Source of the DNA: Botryosphaeria dothidea
Taxonomy: Eukaryota; Ascomycota; Dothideomycetes; Botryosphaeriales; Botryosphaeriaceae
Direction: 5' to 3'
Assembly: GCA_011503125.2 (NCBI GenBank)
Contig: WWBZ02000033.1
Coordinates: 1,240,001-1,304,000 of the forward strand
DNA: 64,000 nt
Position numbers and translations under genes: made by a program. The notes below the pieces were generated by a model. That model did no database searches. It was not told the DNA's origin and saw only the letters and a list, made by a program, of their open reading frames with translations. Below are positions 43,616 through 56,000 of the stretch, in pieces; the stretch's first letter is position 1; the number at the start of each line of letters is the position of its first letter.

Positions 43616-44338
43616 CTTGGACACTTCGGCCTGCTACTCCGAGCATCTTGGTGCATGCCGGGCGTACATACATAGACCCGCTACTGCAGCCACGGTTAGC
43701 GCCAAATGCGGAATTTCCACCATTCATCCGGACGTAAATATATTAATTCCTACGATTCCTTCTACATTCCATGAAGTTGCTTTTCTCGGGGGCCATTGCC
43801 GCTAACCACCGCAGGCTACGATACCCCCATGTGCGTATGTGCAGAGGGGTATTACAGCCGACGGTTAGCGCGAAGAATAATGGGCCTTTGGGCAGGAGCT
43901 GACATATTTTCTTGCGAAAGGATAAGTCGACTCTGTCACAATATCCTCTTTCTGATTGTCGACAGGGCTCTGACACAGGAAAAGAAATACACGCCAACCA
44001 TCGGACGTGAACCACCCCCCCCCCCCCCCTTACATGTAGCAGCTGGCAGATAAAGTAATCAACGTAAGCGCAAACGCGTGCGCTTGTGCGCCATGGCTCG
44101 GGCGTAATCTGAATCTGCCCCTTTTCTTGAGACTGCAGTTTTGTTATTCTTCCTTCAATACCCCGACCTCTTCATCACCTTTCCGATGGCGGAGCCGCCA
44201 GAGAATGCTCCAACCTGGTCTCACAATGAAATTAGAGGGTCGGATCACATACATCTCGGACATAGAAATTTAAAGTAAATATCAGTGACTCTTTAGCCAT
44301 CTTAATTTCTTTGTCTGGTCCCTGATCGAAATCGTCTT
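43616..44338. other. intergenic: divergent region between the HeLo fragment and the membrane-protein gene
   Basis: About 0.72 kb. It holds two near-identical 16-17 bp repeats (CAGCC-ACGGTTAGCGC at 43687-43702 and CAGCCGACGGTTAGCGC at 43855-43871) and a 15-C run at 44015-44029. No HeLo N-terminal exon could be found in the three minus-strand frames. Confidence 0.55.
44015..44029. repeat. 15-base C homopolymer
   Basis: Fifteen consecutive Cs. Such runs are length-variable and prone to assembly or sequencing error, so exact length should be treated with care. Confidence 0.8.
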
Positions 44339-45013
44339 ATGCTGATGATGATCGTAACACCCATTAACTACTCTCAAAGTGATGGAAAACCCGGCCAATG
44401 GATACTCGTCGGATTTGGTGTTTCTGTGACAATTGTCTCGGTACTTACAACCACTTCTATGCTTTGTTTGGTCCTGGCGAAAAACGCGGAGCCCACCGCA
44501 ACAATCCCTGAGCCTTGTACACCAATTACCGTGGCATCGATACAAGATTTCGAGCCCTCCACACCAGTTCTTGACTTCTTTCAGTCGACTACGAAGACTT
44601 CAGAACCAACGCTAAAGTCATTTACAGTGACCTCCATGTCCTCCTTACCAATTAGCGAAGTCTATACACCTTTATCCGAGCTCACGTCAATATTCGATTC
44701 GTCTGATATCACGAGCGCTACAACCGCAATCAGCTCTTCTGTATCACCTCTCGTGTTATCTACACCATTAACCGAGGCATCTGTACAATCCACCAAGCCC
44801 TTCACATCGGTGTTCAGGCCGTCCATGTCGATTGCCAATGTCCTTGCGCCAACTCCGGGTCCGGGTAGATTCTTTCTACAGCTTGCGGAGATTATAGGAG
44901 GACTGTTCCTCCTGTTTACTTTGGGATTACCCCTGATGATTGGTGTTCTAGCCATGCCTGTAATCGTCCTGTGCTCTACCGTCGCCTTTTTTTGTTCGAT
45001 CTGCGGTATGTAG
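44339..45013 (+). CDS. Hypothetical Ser/Thr-rich membrane protein, 224 aa
   Basis: An intronless frame from the ATG at 44339. Residues about 21-47 are a hydrophobic segment (WILVGFGVSVTIVSVLTTTS then MLCLVLA). Residues 48-175 are Ser/Thr/Pro-rich with few charges, like an exposed glycosylated stalk. Residues about 178-222 form a second long hydrophobic stretch (LAEIIGGLFLLFTLGLPLMI then GVLAMPVIVLCSTVAFFCSI), probably a TM hairpin right at the C-terminus. I recognise no family. The frame is long for this AT-richer DNA and its composition is coherent, which supports a real protein, but a frame of 129 codons lies antisense and there is no homology evidence. It is divergent from the HeLo fragment. 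Confidence 0.45.
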   Translation: MLMMIVTPINYSQSDGKPGQWILVGFGVSVTIVSVLTTTSMLCLVLAKNAEPTATIPEPCTPITVASIQDFEPSTPVLDFFQSTTKTSEPTLKSFTVTSMSSLPISEVYTPLSELTSIFDSSDITSATTAISSSVSPLVLSTPLTEASVQSTKPFTSVFRPSMSIANVLAPTPGPGRFFLQLAEIIGGLFLLFTLGLPLMIGVLAMPVIVLCSTVAFFCSICGM

Positions 45014-45405
45014 ATAGAGGGATTACGAGGCGAGTGCGAGAGAAATATCACTTTGGTTCTTAAGACAGACTACACAACAAAGGCCCGGGAAAAGCAAAAC
45101 GAGTGCACCTGAAGCCGCGACTGAGCTCAAGAGACACGGGCTGTAGTCAGAGTCTCAGCAGACATAAGCACAAACGCATGATGACCCAGGCGGGCATCTC
45201 ATCTGATTCAAAAAAGAAAAAGAAGCATATAGTAAGAAGAGAAAACATCCACTTTTAGTACCCCGCTGCTAAACGCCTCCAATGCAAAGGTTCTTGGAAG
45301 ACGGTGATGCGCTTCCACCAGAAAATAAGAAATCAATCAGCCCACCCCTCAACCAGCCCGCCTCAATCCACGAACACCCTTCCCATCGAATCACTACGAC
45401 CCCAC
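45014..45405. other. intergenic: convergent 3' flanks
   Basis: About 0.39 kb between the membrane-protein gene and the Utp17 stop codon. A-rich near 45210-45245. Nothing coding seen. Confidence 0.5.
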
Positions 45406-48400
45406 TCACGCAACAGCCTGCACCTTCCCACCAAATAGCCCCACCACCGCCCCAAACATCTTCTTCGCGCTCGGCAGCGCAAAGCTCTGCCCAACATCGA
45501 ACACCCTCTCCAGCATATCCGGCCTGACAACCGGCTTATCCGTATCGGCACCCTCATAGCTACCCTCCTCCATCTCCTCCTCACTCGGCAGCTTCTTGAC
45601 CTCTTCTTCATCCTCCTCCTCTACCAGCGGCTCCAGCTCCGTATCCACATATGCAGCCAAGTTCTCCTCGGGAGCAGCGACGGGGCCGAACAGCTGCAGG
45701 CCCGTCGTCGTCTTGGGCGCGATGACGCGCAGCTCGGCGGCCGTGTTGAGCACGACGAAGCCCTTAGACGAGCGGCCGGGCAAGAGAGCCGTAACGATCT
45801 GAGGGACAGCGACAGCGTGGAGGGGACGGGGCGATGCCGGGGAGAAGACGAAGATCTTGGATTGGCGGGCCTTCTGCTGTTGCTGTTCGGGCTTTTCCGC
45901 CTTGCCCTTCTTCTGCTGCTGGTGCGGCACGGGCAGGGAGATGGCAAAGGTGCCGTCGGTGTCGTTGATGGCGAGCTGTGCGATCTCCGCCTTCTGCGCG
46001 CGCGACAGGCCGAGCGGGCGGAAGCTGTAGCCGAAGCTGAGCTCGTCGTCGACCAGGTCCCACACGCTAAGCGAGTTGGAGAGGATGATGAACTGGCGTC
46101 CGACGAAGCCGATGTCGACCAGGCCGGTGCTGTACAGACCGCCGCGGGTGTACCGTATGCTTCCTGATTCGGGGTTGATGAAGTTAACGAGGCCTTGGCT
46201 GTTGGCGCCAAAGAACTCCTGGGTGGCGGCGAGTACAGATCCGTCGGGAGAGTAGGCGAGACGGGCATGGACGGGGATGAGTTGACCGGCATTTTCCGAG
46301 CTGGCATCCAGACCCTCAACAGCCGCCTCCAATTTGACTGCACTTCGGTTTGCCCATGTGACAAGGCCTTGACCCTTGGTTCCCCTCACAACCTTGCCGT
46401 CATGGAGTCTGGTCTTTGGAGACCAAACACGGACGTAACTGTCCTCTCCAATAGTGGCAAACGAGGCGCTCTTAGGATCGTACTTCAAATCGAAGACACG
46501 ACCAGAGATGAGCTTGTCACCAAATTGGTGAGGTGCGTCAATGCGCGCTTCCAACATCCACTGCTCCTTATCCTCGTTCCACAGCCAGAATTTGAGGTAT
46601 ACCTCACGCCTAGCACGCTGTTCCTCTTCAATCTGTTTCTTTGCCGCCGCTAAATGCTCAACATTCTCGACCGGTGGAATCCACTCCTCAACAGTAGCAA
46701 GCCACTTGCCGTCGTGGCTCAATTGCAGATGCCTGAGATCGGGCTCTTGTAGCTTCACTCGAGTGGGGCCCTGATTTACGTTGGTAGCGTTGTTGCGTGT
46801 GATTGCTTGGCGGAAAACGTGATGGTTTGAAGAGATGTCGTAAGTCTGAAGGAATGGAGCGGGTTGATTGACTTTTTCTGCTTCAGTTCTAGGCTGAGAT
46901 GCCGGCACGGAAAGCAAGATCTGGTTCGACTTCAGGGGATTGACGGCAGCTGCTGTACGGCGGATGGAGTAGAGTGACTCCTTTTCAACGAAAGAGTCGG
47001 CCGGAGAGAATCTGGATTGCACTCCCGCAATGTTCGCCTTGGGAACCAGTTCAGCCGTAGAAAGCACAACGACAGAGTTATCTGCCAGTTGCACGGCGTA
47101 CGAGGTTCCACTTGGCGAAATGACAACTCCGTCGATGGCAGACGTAAGATGGGGAAGGAATTGCTTCTTGGAAGTCTGGTGTTGCCATAGCACGAGTACT
47201 GTCTCTTGGCCTCCGGAGATAATGTAGCTCCCATCCAACGACCACTTGACTGATCCCACTGGGTTTCTATGCCAGTGAAGAGTTCTAGGCGCCAAAGACA
47301 GCGCAGAAGGAGCTTCCTTGGAAGCCTTCTTTTGCTGCTTCTCAACTTGGCTCAGCTTGGCCACAACATCGGCGTAAACGAACAATGAACCGTTAGCGCA
47401 GCCGATCACCAAATTCACCTCACCGACCGCACCCTTCGCCGATCCTTTGGCTGGTTCCTGTACTTGGACGTCGATCGAAGTGATGGTCTGAGTGCAACGC
47501 AGTTCTCTCCACACAAACTCAAGCTCTTTCGGGGTTGAAGCAGCTGTGTTCCTGAGCTGACCGACGAAGACGCGATCCTTTGCGGCGGCGGCAATGACCT
47601 GGCCGCGGGCAGCAACGGTGAAAGATTGCAGAGGCACCTTCGTCTTCAGCAGCGGCTGGGCAACTGCTTCAGAGTCATCCTTGCGGCCACGCAGCCGGTG
47701 GGCATGAATGATGTTGTAGTCGCCCCGGTCCAGAGTGTAGACGGTATCGAACTTCTCTCCATTAGCCAACTCAATAGGGCTGATTGCCATGCCGCGGACC
47801 GGAGCAGCAAGATCCCAGCGGGTGAGCTTCTTCCCGGTAACCCAATTCCATAGCGCAACATAACCGGAGGCGTCGCAGACGTACAGATGCTCCGGGTCGA
47901 CATCTGACAGGGCGTAGGCGGTGATGGCGTGGTTGTTGTTCACAGGCAGGGTCCGGACGAGAAGAGATGTAGCGGACGAGTAGATATGCACAGCCTTCGC
48001 GGTGGTAAAGATGAGATACCTGCATGGCGCAGTTAGAATGGCTCTCCAATTGTAGGAGTATCGCGACACACCTCTCATCTCTGCTGAAGATTGGATCAAT
48101 GTTGAGAAAGCGGCCTCCTGCAGGCTCGGAGGTGTACCAGCTGCCTTTTTTCGAGCGCTGCTTCTTTTCCTTGGGCGCGACGACCTTGGCTCCCTCCGAC
48201 TTGACCAGCTGATTATTTCCATCCTTCACAATTGCGACCACGTTCTCAGCCTTTTCCTGATCTGGTATTAAAGGCGTTCCGTTGGCGGCGGGTTCCTCGT
48301 CCTGGGTGCGGATGCGCTTGGCCTCATGGCTGGCGGCAGAGGGATCCTTCGCCTTCCTTTTTCTTTGGCGGGGACTTCTGGGCGTCGGCGGCGCATCCTG

Positions 48401-48421
48401 GACAGCAGCGGGGGCGGCCAT
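45406..48421 (-). CDS. UTP17: U3 snoRNP / t-UTP WD40 protein Utp17 (Nan1, WDR75)
   Basis: Nucleolar WD-repeat subunit of the t-UTP (UTP-A) complex of the small-subunit processome, linking rDNA transcription and 18S pre-rRNA processing. Exons 48421-48072 and 48019-45406 give 987 residues. Residues 1-95 are basic and disordered with a nuclear signal (RQRKRKAKD). From about 100 the tandem beta-propellers start (GGRFLNIDPIFSRDERYLIF then TAKAVHIYSSATSLLVRTL). WD-type blades include LYVCDASGYVALWNWVTGKK, then VGSVKWSLDGSYIISGGQET and FATIGEDSYVRVWSPKTRL. The C-terminus is acidic (LEPLVEEEDEEEVKKLPSEE), typical of the family. The 52-bp intron joins DER|YLIF. The frame is open further upstream, but MAAPAAVQDAPP is the family-like start. 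Divergent from RPB10 over 222 bp. Confidence 0.93.
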
Positions 48422-48643
48422 GGTGGTGTCGCGCGAGGTGGATGGTCGAGTTGAACTTTCGACCTTGGGCTTGCACTTTTTCGCGGGCCACGGGCTTGGC
48501 ATCTCCGAACTTTCTTGCGCCGCCCGAGCACCACAAAGCAACCTCCGCCTCCGTCTCCTTGCCATCCACTCTCGCTGCCTCTTCGCGCAACCCCGTCGCT
48601 CCTCTACCCCGTGTCGCCGCCTCTCTAGCTTCTCACCGTCACC
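48422..48643. promoter_or_regulatory. bidirectional promoter UTP17 / RPB10
   Basis: Only 222 bp separate the two start codons. The RPB10 side (about 48541-48640) is strongly pyrimidine-rich, a usual feature of active fungal promoters. No TATA seen. Both products serve ribosome production or transcription, so shared control is plausible. Confidence 0.6.
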
Positions 48644-49053
48644 ATGATTATTCCCGTCAGGTGCTTCTCTTGCGGCAAGGTATGCTCCTCAAGGACCCGC
48701 ACCAAGACGCGCCCCCGCGCTTGCGTGCCACGAGACTAACACAACCACCAGGTCATCGGCGACCTTTGGGAGCGTTTCGTCGGCTTGATCGAGGAGGGTG
48801 TCCATGAGGGGTGAGCAGGTTTCGACCCCAGACGTCCGGCAACGCGCGACTTACAATTTCGCAGTGATGCCATGGACCAGCTCCGTCTCAACCGCTACTG
48901 CTGCCGCCGTATGGTCATGACCCACGTCGATCTGATCGAGAAGCTTCTCAAGTACGTTCTCTTGCTACTATCAGGGAAGAGCTTGGCCCTGACAGCGAGA
49001 ACAGATACAACAACGCCGAGCGCGAGCTCCAGCGTATTCGCCAGGGCGCTTAA
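48644..49053 (+). CDS. RPB10: RNA polymerase I, II and III common subunit Rpb10 (ABC10-beta)
   Basis: A small zinc-binding subunit shared by all three nuclear RNA polymerases. Four exons, 48644-48679, 48752-48810, 48865-48951 and 49005-49053, splice to 76 residues, close to the 65-76 seen in the family. The sequence begins [20 protein letters not shown] and has the second zinc pair in [20 protein letters not shown], giving the full CxxC/CC set. It ends [16 protein letters not shown]. The three introns are 72, 54 and 53 bp and each restores conserved codons (GK|VIG, EG|DAM, LK|YNN). It is conserved from archaea to humans, so identification is secure. It shares its promoter with UTP17. Confidence 0.97.
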
Positions 49054-49743
49054 ATACCCCCGACACGAGTCCGGAGTTGATGGCATGAAAATCAGGCGCG
49101 TCTGAATAAAAAAGATCAAAGGCATTATGGCGAATCGGCGTTATCTGGCGCGGGGACTTTCGTGCTGCTTTTGGGTGGCCAGAGCGAACATTAGTGGCAA
49201 GCAGCTGGAGGGGATTTAGAACGATTGATATCTTCTGCAATCAGACCTTCGAGGTTGGACTCGCATTTATCTTTGCTAGTTTTCCTGCGGAAAGCGAACG
49301 CACAGCCAGCTTGAAATATGCCTGCAACAAAGACCGAGAAGGACGGTCGTGACGTTTAAAGGTCAGTTTCTAGTGAACAATGACCTTCTCGATGACCATC
49401 GTGCAAATAATTCATAGCGTTCTTGCTATCATGCAGCCTTAGAGCGTTTTCAATATGCCTGGCCTTGAATATATCTTTATACCGTCATTCTTGGCGCTGC
49501 TTAGTCACCCAAAAAAGTGCATCATGGTTCCGCCGTCACCACCGAGCTCCATCATCAATCATCATCCCAAAGCTTGCCCATCGCCCGACTCAGCCAACCC
49601 CAACAAACAACGTACGTTCAACTGCCTGCACTACCGCAGATTTCCACCACCGCCATTCTCCAGTGCAACCGCTGACATTGGCTTGTCCGCGCATAATAGC
49701 TTCCCACCTTTTCCGCACTTCATCCCAGAAACAAGCCGACGCC
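49054..49743. other. intergenic: RPB10 3' flank and TOM6-like promoter
   Basis: About 0.69 kb. Open frames that run into the downstream gene are leader sequence. A CT/CA-rich stretch precedes the ATG at 49744. No other gene. Confidence 0.5.
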
Positions 49744-50026
49744 ATGCCTCCCAAGCGCGCGCCCGTTCCCCGTCGCCCGGAGTCGCAGAGCCTCTTCAGC
49801 ACCGCCTACACCACCGTCACCTCGCCCGAGAACCGCACCGTCGTCACCGCGCTCGGCATGTTCGCTGTAAGTTTCTGCGCCACGCTCGACCTATGAGATA
49901 AGAAAGGAATTGGAGACCTTAAAAGAGGTGGGGTTTCAGAAGGATGGTTTGCTGATTGGTGGTATCTGGTAGGCTGGTGTCGCTTTCCTCCACAGCAGCT
50001 GGAGCGAGATCCTTCTCCCCGCGTAA
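49744..50026 (+). CDS. TOM6: Mitochondrial import receptor small subunit Tom6-like, 58 aa
   Basis: Exons 49744-49866 and 49973-50026 splice to 58 residues. The N-terminus is basic and Pro-rich (MPPKRAPVPRRPESQSLFST), then comes a polar PENR stretch and a single C-terminal hydrophobic segment: VVTALGMFAAGVAFLHSS, ending WSEILLPA. This resembles yeast Tom6, which is a tail-anchored outer-membrane protein ending in a GVAF...-LAP motif. Tom6 stabilises the TOM translocase core. The intron (106 bp) has a GTAAGT donor and splits the TM segment between two Ala codons. The gene is easily missed by annotation because of its size. Tom5 or Tom7 are less likely because their hallmark N-termini are absent. 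Confidence 0.72.
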
Positions 50027-53000
50027 ACCGAGTTACTAGACGAGCATGATTTTGTCGACAAGAAACATCACATCCATGGAGCTTATGAGGGCGCTATAAT
50101 GCTCGAATTCGGGATGCTGTTGGACTGTACGCTATAAGGAAAGGAAGGTTATGGCCTTGGCCTGGGGTCTTCGAAGCAAGAAGGACAACGGGCCGTGTAC
50201 AGCAATATTGCACGTTGGGCGTCAATTTATACATTGGTTTCGGGAGGAGAGGGTTCACGGATACACCACTTTATCAAAAGAAATGGACATGGCGGCGGCC
50301 TTGACGATCAGTAAGACACGTGCGGAACATTCACATGACATCGATTGAATCCCACGGATGCTCGGCTTTGTGACTGAGCATATAGCGGATGCCCTCCACG
50401 GCATCTGGATTCTCATATCCAACGACACAGGCCAAATCCCCGGAATTTTAACCTTACACTCCTTTCATTCTCCGTGTTTTGTCCGGCTCTCAAAGCCAAC
50501 TTGACTACTTGACCTGTCAGACTCAACTTACATTCTATCCTCAGTCAACTTAGTTGTTACCCTCCATCATTACTTTGCAATGCAGCTGCATCACACGAGC
50601 AAACTTTCAAGGGTGGCGTCATGGGTTCGCTCCGTAGATGGCCGCAGGAGCAGAGTGCATTCCTCATACATCTTATCAGTCAGGTCCCAAACATCGGCAG
50701 CAACTATCTTGCTCAAACGCTCTGCCACTCTGCGCTTAGTCACTTACATCCACCCGTACACCCGCTACAGGCGCCGCTTGGCTGGTATGACCGTTGTGGC
50801 GTTTGTGCACCTGAGTAGCAACTGACAAGCATTCTCACGAGATTAAAGTACGCGGGGCAGGGTGGCCTCAAAGCAACTCCATGGCTGCTCTCCAATTCTT
50901 TTCAACCGACAGGGCTTGCTTGCAGTGACACTTTCTCGAGCGAACGGAGACTTCACTTATACAACCACAACGACTGTTCGAAGAGGGATCAGGAGAAACT
51001 CGACTTGTACCGGGTACCCATTTCTATTGTACCACGTGGAAGAATTACCACCAATGCCATTCTGGTTTCGATAAGTAAAGTCACTGAAGTTGAATGCTGA
51101 CGTTAATCAATTACCTTACACGCTACCGTCCTCCGTCATCCGCAAAATAGAAGTGTTCAGGTGGTCCCAGAACGGCATTGGTTGTACTCCAGGGAGGGAG
51201 TTACTGTTTCGAGCGGATATGTTTTGAGATTAAAGGTTTAGGAGTCACAGCTTGGCCTCCTTCCTTTTCACCGCATATTTATGCTGTATGGATCCGTCTC
51301 GAAGCGGGTAATTTTGCGACCATTACCGACCTCAATCGCTTCGGCCAGCCCTTATAATCCCGAGACAGTGGCACAAGATGTTGGTCATTTTATTTCGATG
51401 GCAAATTGAAAGGGAGCGAAGAAGCTTTCTCTTCATTCAAGTCAACATCTATTCGGACAAGTCACAACATTCTCGACTCGGCCGTCCTGGCACCACCACT
51501 ACTGTATGTGTATCACTTTGGTCCACTTCAAGTCCATGAATATATTTCCTTAAAATAGACTCTCTATGCTTTCTAATGAACTTCAGCACAAGGCTTTGAT
51601 GCTCCTTGCCGGCGCAGGGAGGGAATACTGCAGATTGTTGTCATTTGCAAAGGGTAGAAACAAGGGCTGAGCAAAGGAAGCACTTTGGTTGAATTAAACG
51701 CAAATAAAATTGGTAATATCCCCCAAGATCCCAAAGCCTTTCAACTGGGTGTTACTATCTAGATCTTGTTTTTCAAGCCAGTCTTACTCGCACGTTTTAT
51801 AAACAAGCCACATACCTCTTGGGGACGCACGGCTCATTTAATATGCAGTTCTTCGTATTGGTGTAGGTTTAACATGCATATGACCCTGGACGGTGTAGTG
51901 ACGCGGTCGTCAGGGCACTGGTGCTTCCATGTTTCAATATCTCTTGACAAGATTTTCCTTTCTCCCAAGGCTTTCCACATTCATACTGCTCGAAACCGGT
52001 ATCCAGCGTGATATATGTAGTAAGTACTGAAAATTCGTGAAAAGTTAGAGCAATCGTCCGGACGCGAATAGCCCGAAAATTCAACTTTCAATGTCAGTAA
52101 TGTTACGGAGTTTCTAGACTACAGAGGACAGTCCTCAATAACTTCTCTTTTGATATGTCCGATGGACCGGGTGAGAAGAACCCTCTCAAGACTTGTTCTA
52201 AATGGTCCACACAGGTCATACTCGTGCCCACTTGAAGTGGAAGCCTTCTTGGTCAAGACTCTTGAACTAACAGAAAAGCTCGTAGCAATAATCGATATTT
52301 ATGAGAGCTCATGCACGCAAGTATCCGAATAAATGTCTCCAATATGGTTTCGGTCGAAGTCAGCTTCCACTGTACCTTACGGTGTTGAACAGGACTGAAA
52401 GCGTACCTGATGACGAAGGTGTCCAAAAATTGAGGTCAGTCATTTCTGAACGGCAATCCGCGTTGTCATGCTCGTTCAAGCTTGTTTTTCGAGAAATTTT
52501 GGCAGTGGCCTCGTAATTTTTTGGGTCCTCTCCGTGTGCAATCCTGGTGAGATTAAAAAGAATATCAGGAGATCAAGAGGTAGCTTGTCGTTGAAGCCTT
52601 CATCCGGGACATGACATAATTTCCGGGCTTTCACTTTGTGTCCGAAAAATACGATTGAGGAACCCAAAGCCTGGCTCAAATCAATTGAAGAGCATAAAAC
52701 CGTCAATGTTTACAGCGTTGTTGCCGCCACACTCTAGGTCAAGGTAAATTTGTTTGCCAGGGAAATGCGAGAATTGGTGGGGGTTGGAGACGGTTCTTGA
52801 TGGCGCCGAACTTTGGTATGTTGGTTTTGAACCGTTTTTCGAAGGTATCGTGTAGAATTCGATATGTGGCCGTTTCCATGCCCAAGAAGTGAAATGTCTT
52901 CACTTGACACACCACACAGTCGCCGTTTGATCATCTAGTTCTGAAGTTGTTTCTTAAAATTGAAATCTTCATTGTTCTTCTTCAAGAGTAATTCCTGCCA

Positions 53001-56000
53001 TCTGCTATCCTCGCTCTTTTCAACGTAAAAAGACCGAGGTCTCTTTTCACACTTCTCGCAAATCAAAGCCTGCATGTATCAGAAGTTCTCTCCTGCACAA
53101 ACTGTAAGCAATTCAACAATCTCACGGCGTACATCACCATCAACAAGCGTCGCAAATCAGCACCGGCACCAGCGCTTCCGATCATCCGGAACTGCTTAAA
53201 CTTCCTCATCACATGGCATTCTCTCCACATCTCGGTCTCAGCACAAAATCCTTAGACCGTCATCTTTCACTGAGCGCATCTGATAGATCATCCGCCTCCC
53301 CACGCCTCCGTCACCGCCGCCGTCGCGTCTGCGGGGCGGACTCCTTCCATGACGTCTACTCTGGAAAGCCGTGTTTCCGCTAACACACGTCACCAGCGTT
53401 GGACACGCTGGATCCGGGCCTCTACGCGGACCGATGGGGTTTCAGGCGGCGGGGAAACTTGCGTGGACGTTCGCATTCGGCAGATAGGGACTCGTGTCAT
53501 CGCAAGCACACAGCCGAAAACGAGACGACGATCGCAGGAAAGCCAGGCGTACGGGGGAGGCTGTGCTGTTCGAGGAAACGAGAAGGAGACGGGGAGCGAG
53601 CGTTTCCAGACAGAGAGCAGCAGGATTTTGCGACCCAAGGAGGAGAGCGGAGAAAACCGCAAAACCGCCAATCTTGGCCTTTGCTTGCCTCCAACCCCTT
53701 GGTATCGTGAACAACCTCGGTCGGTGTTTTGCGGGCTTTCTGGCACTCCATCCCACTCTTTTTTCCCCTACTTCTCCGCGGAATGAAAAGGGATCAAGTT
53801 AGGCCAGGCATTTACGATATCGGTTCGGTGGTCCCACGGGGAAAAGCTGCGTGTTCGCCGAAGGTCCAGAATCTCGGAATCGAATGTACATGAAGCGTTT
53901 TCTGTCTTTCGGCCCTGGACTCCGTCAGCAATTGCAACCGCGGCGGGGCGATCGCTCCTTCAAAAATAACGGCGGAGGCTCGTCGAATCTCCGAGTGCTG
54001 CTGGGCAGCTGGTGCTGGTTTGATGTTCTGGGGGGCTGAGACTGCGATGGTCGCAACGGAGGCGATTGGGATTAAAATGTTTCTTCGGCGCAACAACTCG
54101 CGTCTGAGAAAACAGACGCGCCATGGTGTGAGAATCGATCGAAGAATGGTGAGGAGGTGGTATGACGGAGCTCGGTGCGTCTGCGATTGCGAAGGTTGAA
54201 GTTGAGTTTGATCGCGAAGCGGGGTCGGTGCGACTCGCGACGTCGTCATCGCATTGCATCCGTCCACAAGAACAGGAGTACTCGGCCGTAAATGGTTGTC
54301 TCAGCAGTGCATCGAGGCCTCACGGTCGGGTTCGGTAGTATACGCGGGACACGAAGTTCAATTCTTCCGAAGGAGTTCCGTCATCGCGACCAGTCGGATG
54401 GAGACAAAGTGTGAAGGGGAGTCAGCGGCATAAACATCGAAGTTGTTCTCCAAATTTCCAGAGCAGGGAATATTCAAGGCCTCGCATGACTGAAGAGACC
54501 GAGGTGGTTTCTGGACATGGTTCCCAAGAGATTGGGGGAGTAAACGAATTCGACGCCGGAAGGGTTTCGTTTTTCAAACTTTCGAGGCAGACCGGTGCGG
54601 CCTGACGGAAGACCCCACGATCATGTTCAGCACAAGGTTTCCAAACAATCAGGGAAACAGATTGGATTCTGATATATGAAGCGGCCCGACCGTGGATTCT
54701 CCGGTCGCGCCAATCGAGCGGAGAGTGCCTTGACAGCGGGTGCCGCGCATGAAGAGGCTCGCCGGAGGAGGACCTGTTGAATCTCGCTAACGCTTCAACA
54801 CCATGGCGCGGGCAACGAAGTAGAAACGCAGCCACAAGGCTTCCAGCGGACCGAGGCTTAAAGGGAAAAATTGTTTCGAGGCCGCGAATGAGGAGAGAGA
54901 ACGGAGAGTCTTTTTATCAATTGAATGCGGCTGGTGGTGGACGAGTGCGCGGCGCATGAATCGGCAATCCTGACGTGCGGCGCCGCAAACACCAGTGCCA
55001 ACTTCACGCGCCGGCTCCACCTTCGGCATGGTGCCTCTGGGCAGCTCTTGCAAAACACAGTGGCCGCGTTTCAAACCGGCGGGAGTTGCTGAGGGCGTGC
55101 AAACGGTGTGGAGTTTTGCGAAAGCCGAAACACGCTGGCGGCAAGGCAAACCGCGGCGCGGTTGCACCGCTAAGTAATATCCGCGAGGGCCTATGGCATC
55201 AGCAGCAGGAAGTGCCAACAACAGCAACAAGGGCCGGCTATGCAGGCTTCAGGAGGCAAGGCACGAGGCTTTGCAGCTGCAGAACACCTCACGGGTACCA
55301 CACGAGTGGGTATACCGCCTCTCGAATGTGCGTGAAGAAGGATGGGGGGAGGCTGACCGGTGTCTCCACAGTGCCACGTCGAAGCACCACATCTGCTGTG
55401 CGAATTGCTCTCCCGCCCCCGGACTGAAACGCGCAAACACCACACCGCTCCGGTAGATCTCCCTTTGTGCTGTTGAGGATAACTGCTGATCTGGCCGACA
55501 CGCTCCCTGCTTCCCTCCCGAACACCCCGCGGTGTCGTGCACAAGTGGAGGTTTGAAGATGCATAAACCACCAGTTTTTCCTGGCGAGGCGAGCATCGTG
55601 AGTTGCCAACGCACAGGTTCCCGCCGGGCGATGCGCGCTTCCCGAGGAAAAAAAAGGAGAGAGGAAAAAACACCCACCTGGCCAATTCGACGAACCGGCG
55701 CGTCCAGCCCCCATCAATTAAACAAGAAAAAGGTGTTGTAGGCTAAAAAGGGACCCCAATTAAAACTAAGAAAAGAAACTCACAAAGAAATGAGATGGGC
55801 TGCGACCCCGAGCGCTGACAAAGTTGAGGCTCAAGTCGCGCGCGCGCCGCCGAAAGGCCCGTGACAGCCTCGCGACGGGCGCTTGTTTGGTGCGCGGAAA
55901 GCCGCAACGACAATGTGGGAAAGAAACGGGCAGTAGTGTGGTTCATCAGATCGCTTCAGATCAGGTACCAGTGCTGGTCCAGAGAAGGGCCAAAGGGGGC

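Noticed and set aside
43687..43871. GGTTAGCGC motifs resembling a tRNA D-arm
   Set aside because: No matching T-arm (GTTCRA) or acceptor stem nearby on either strand.
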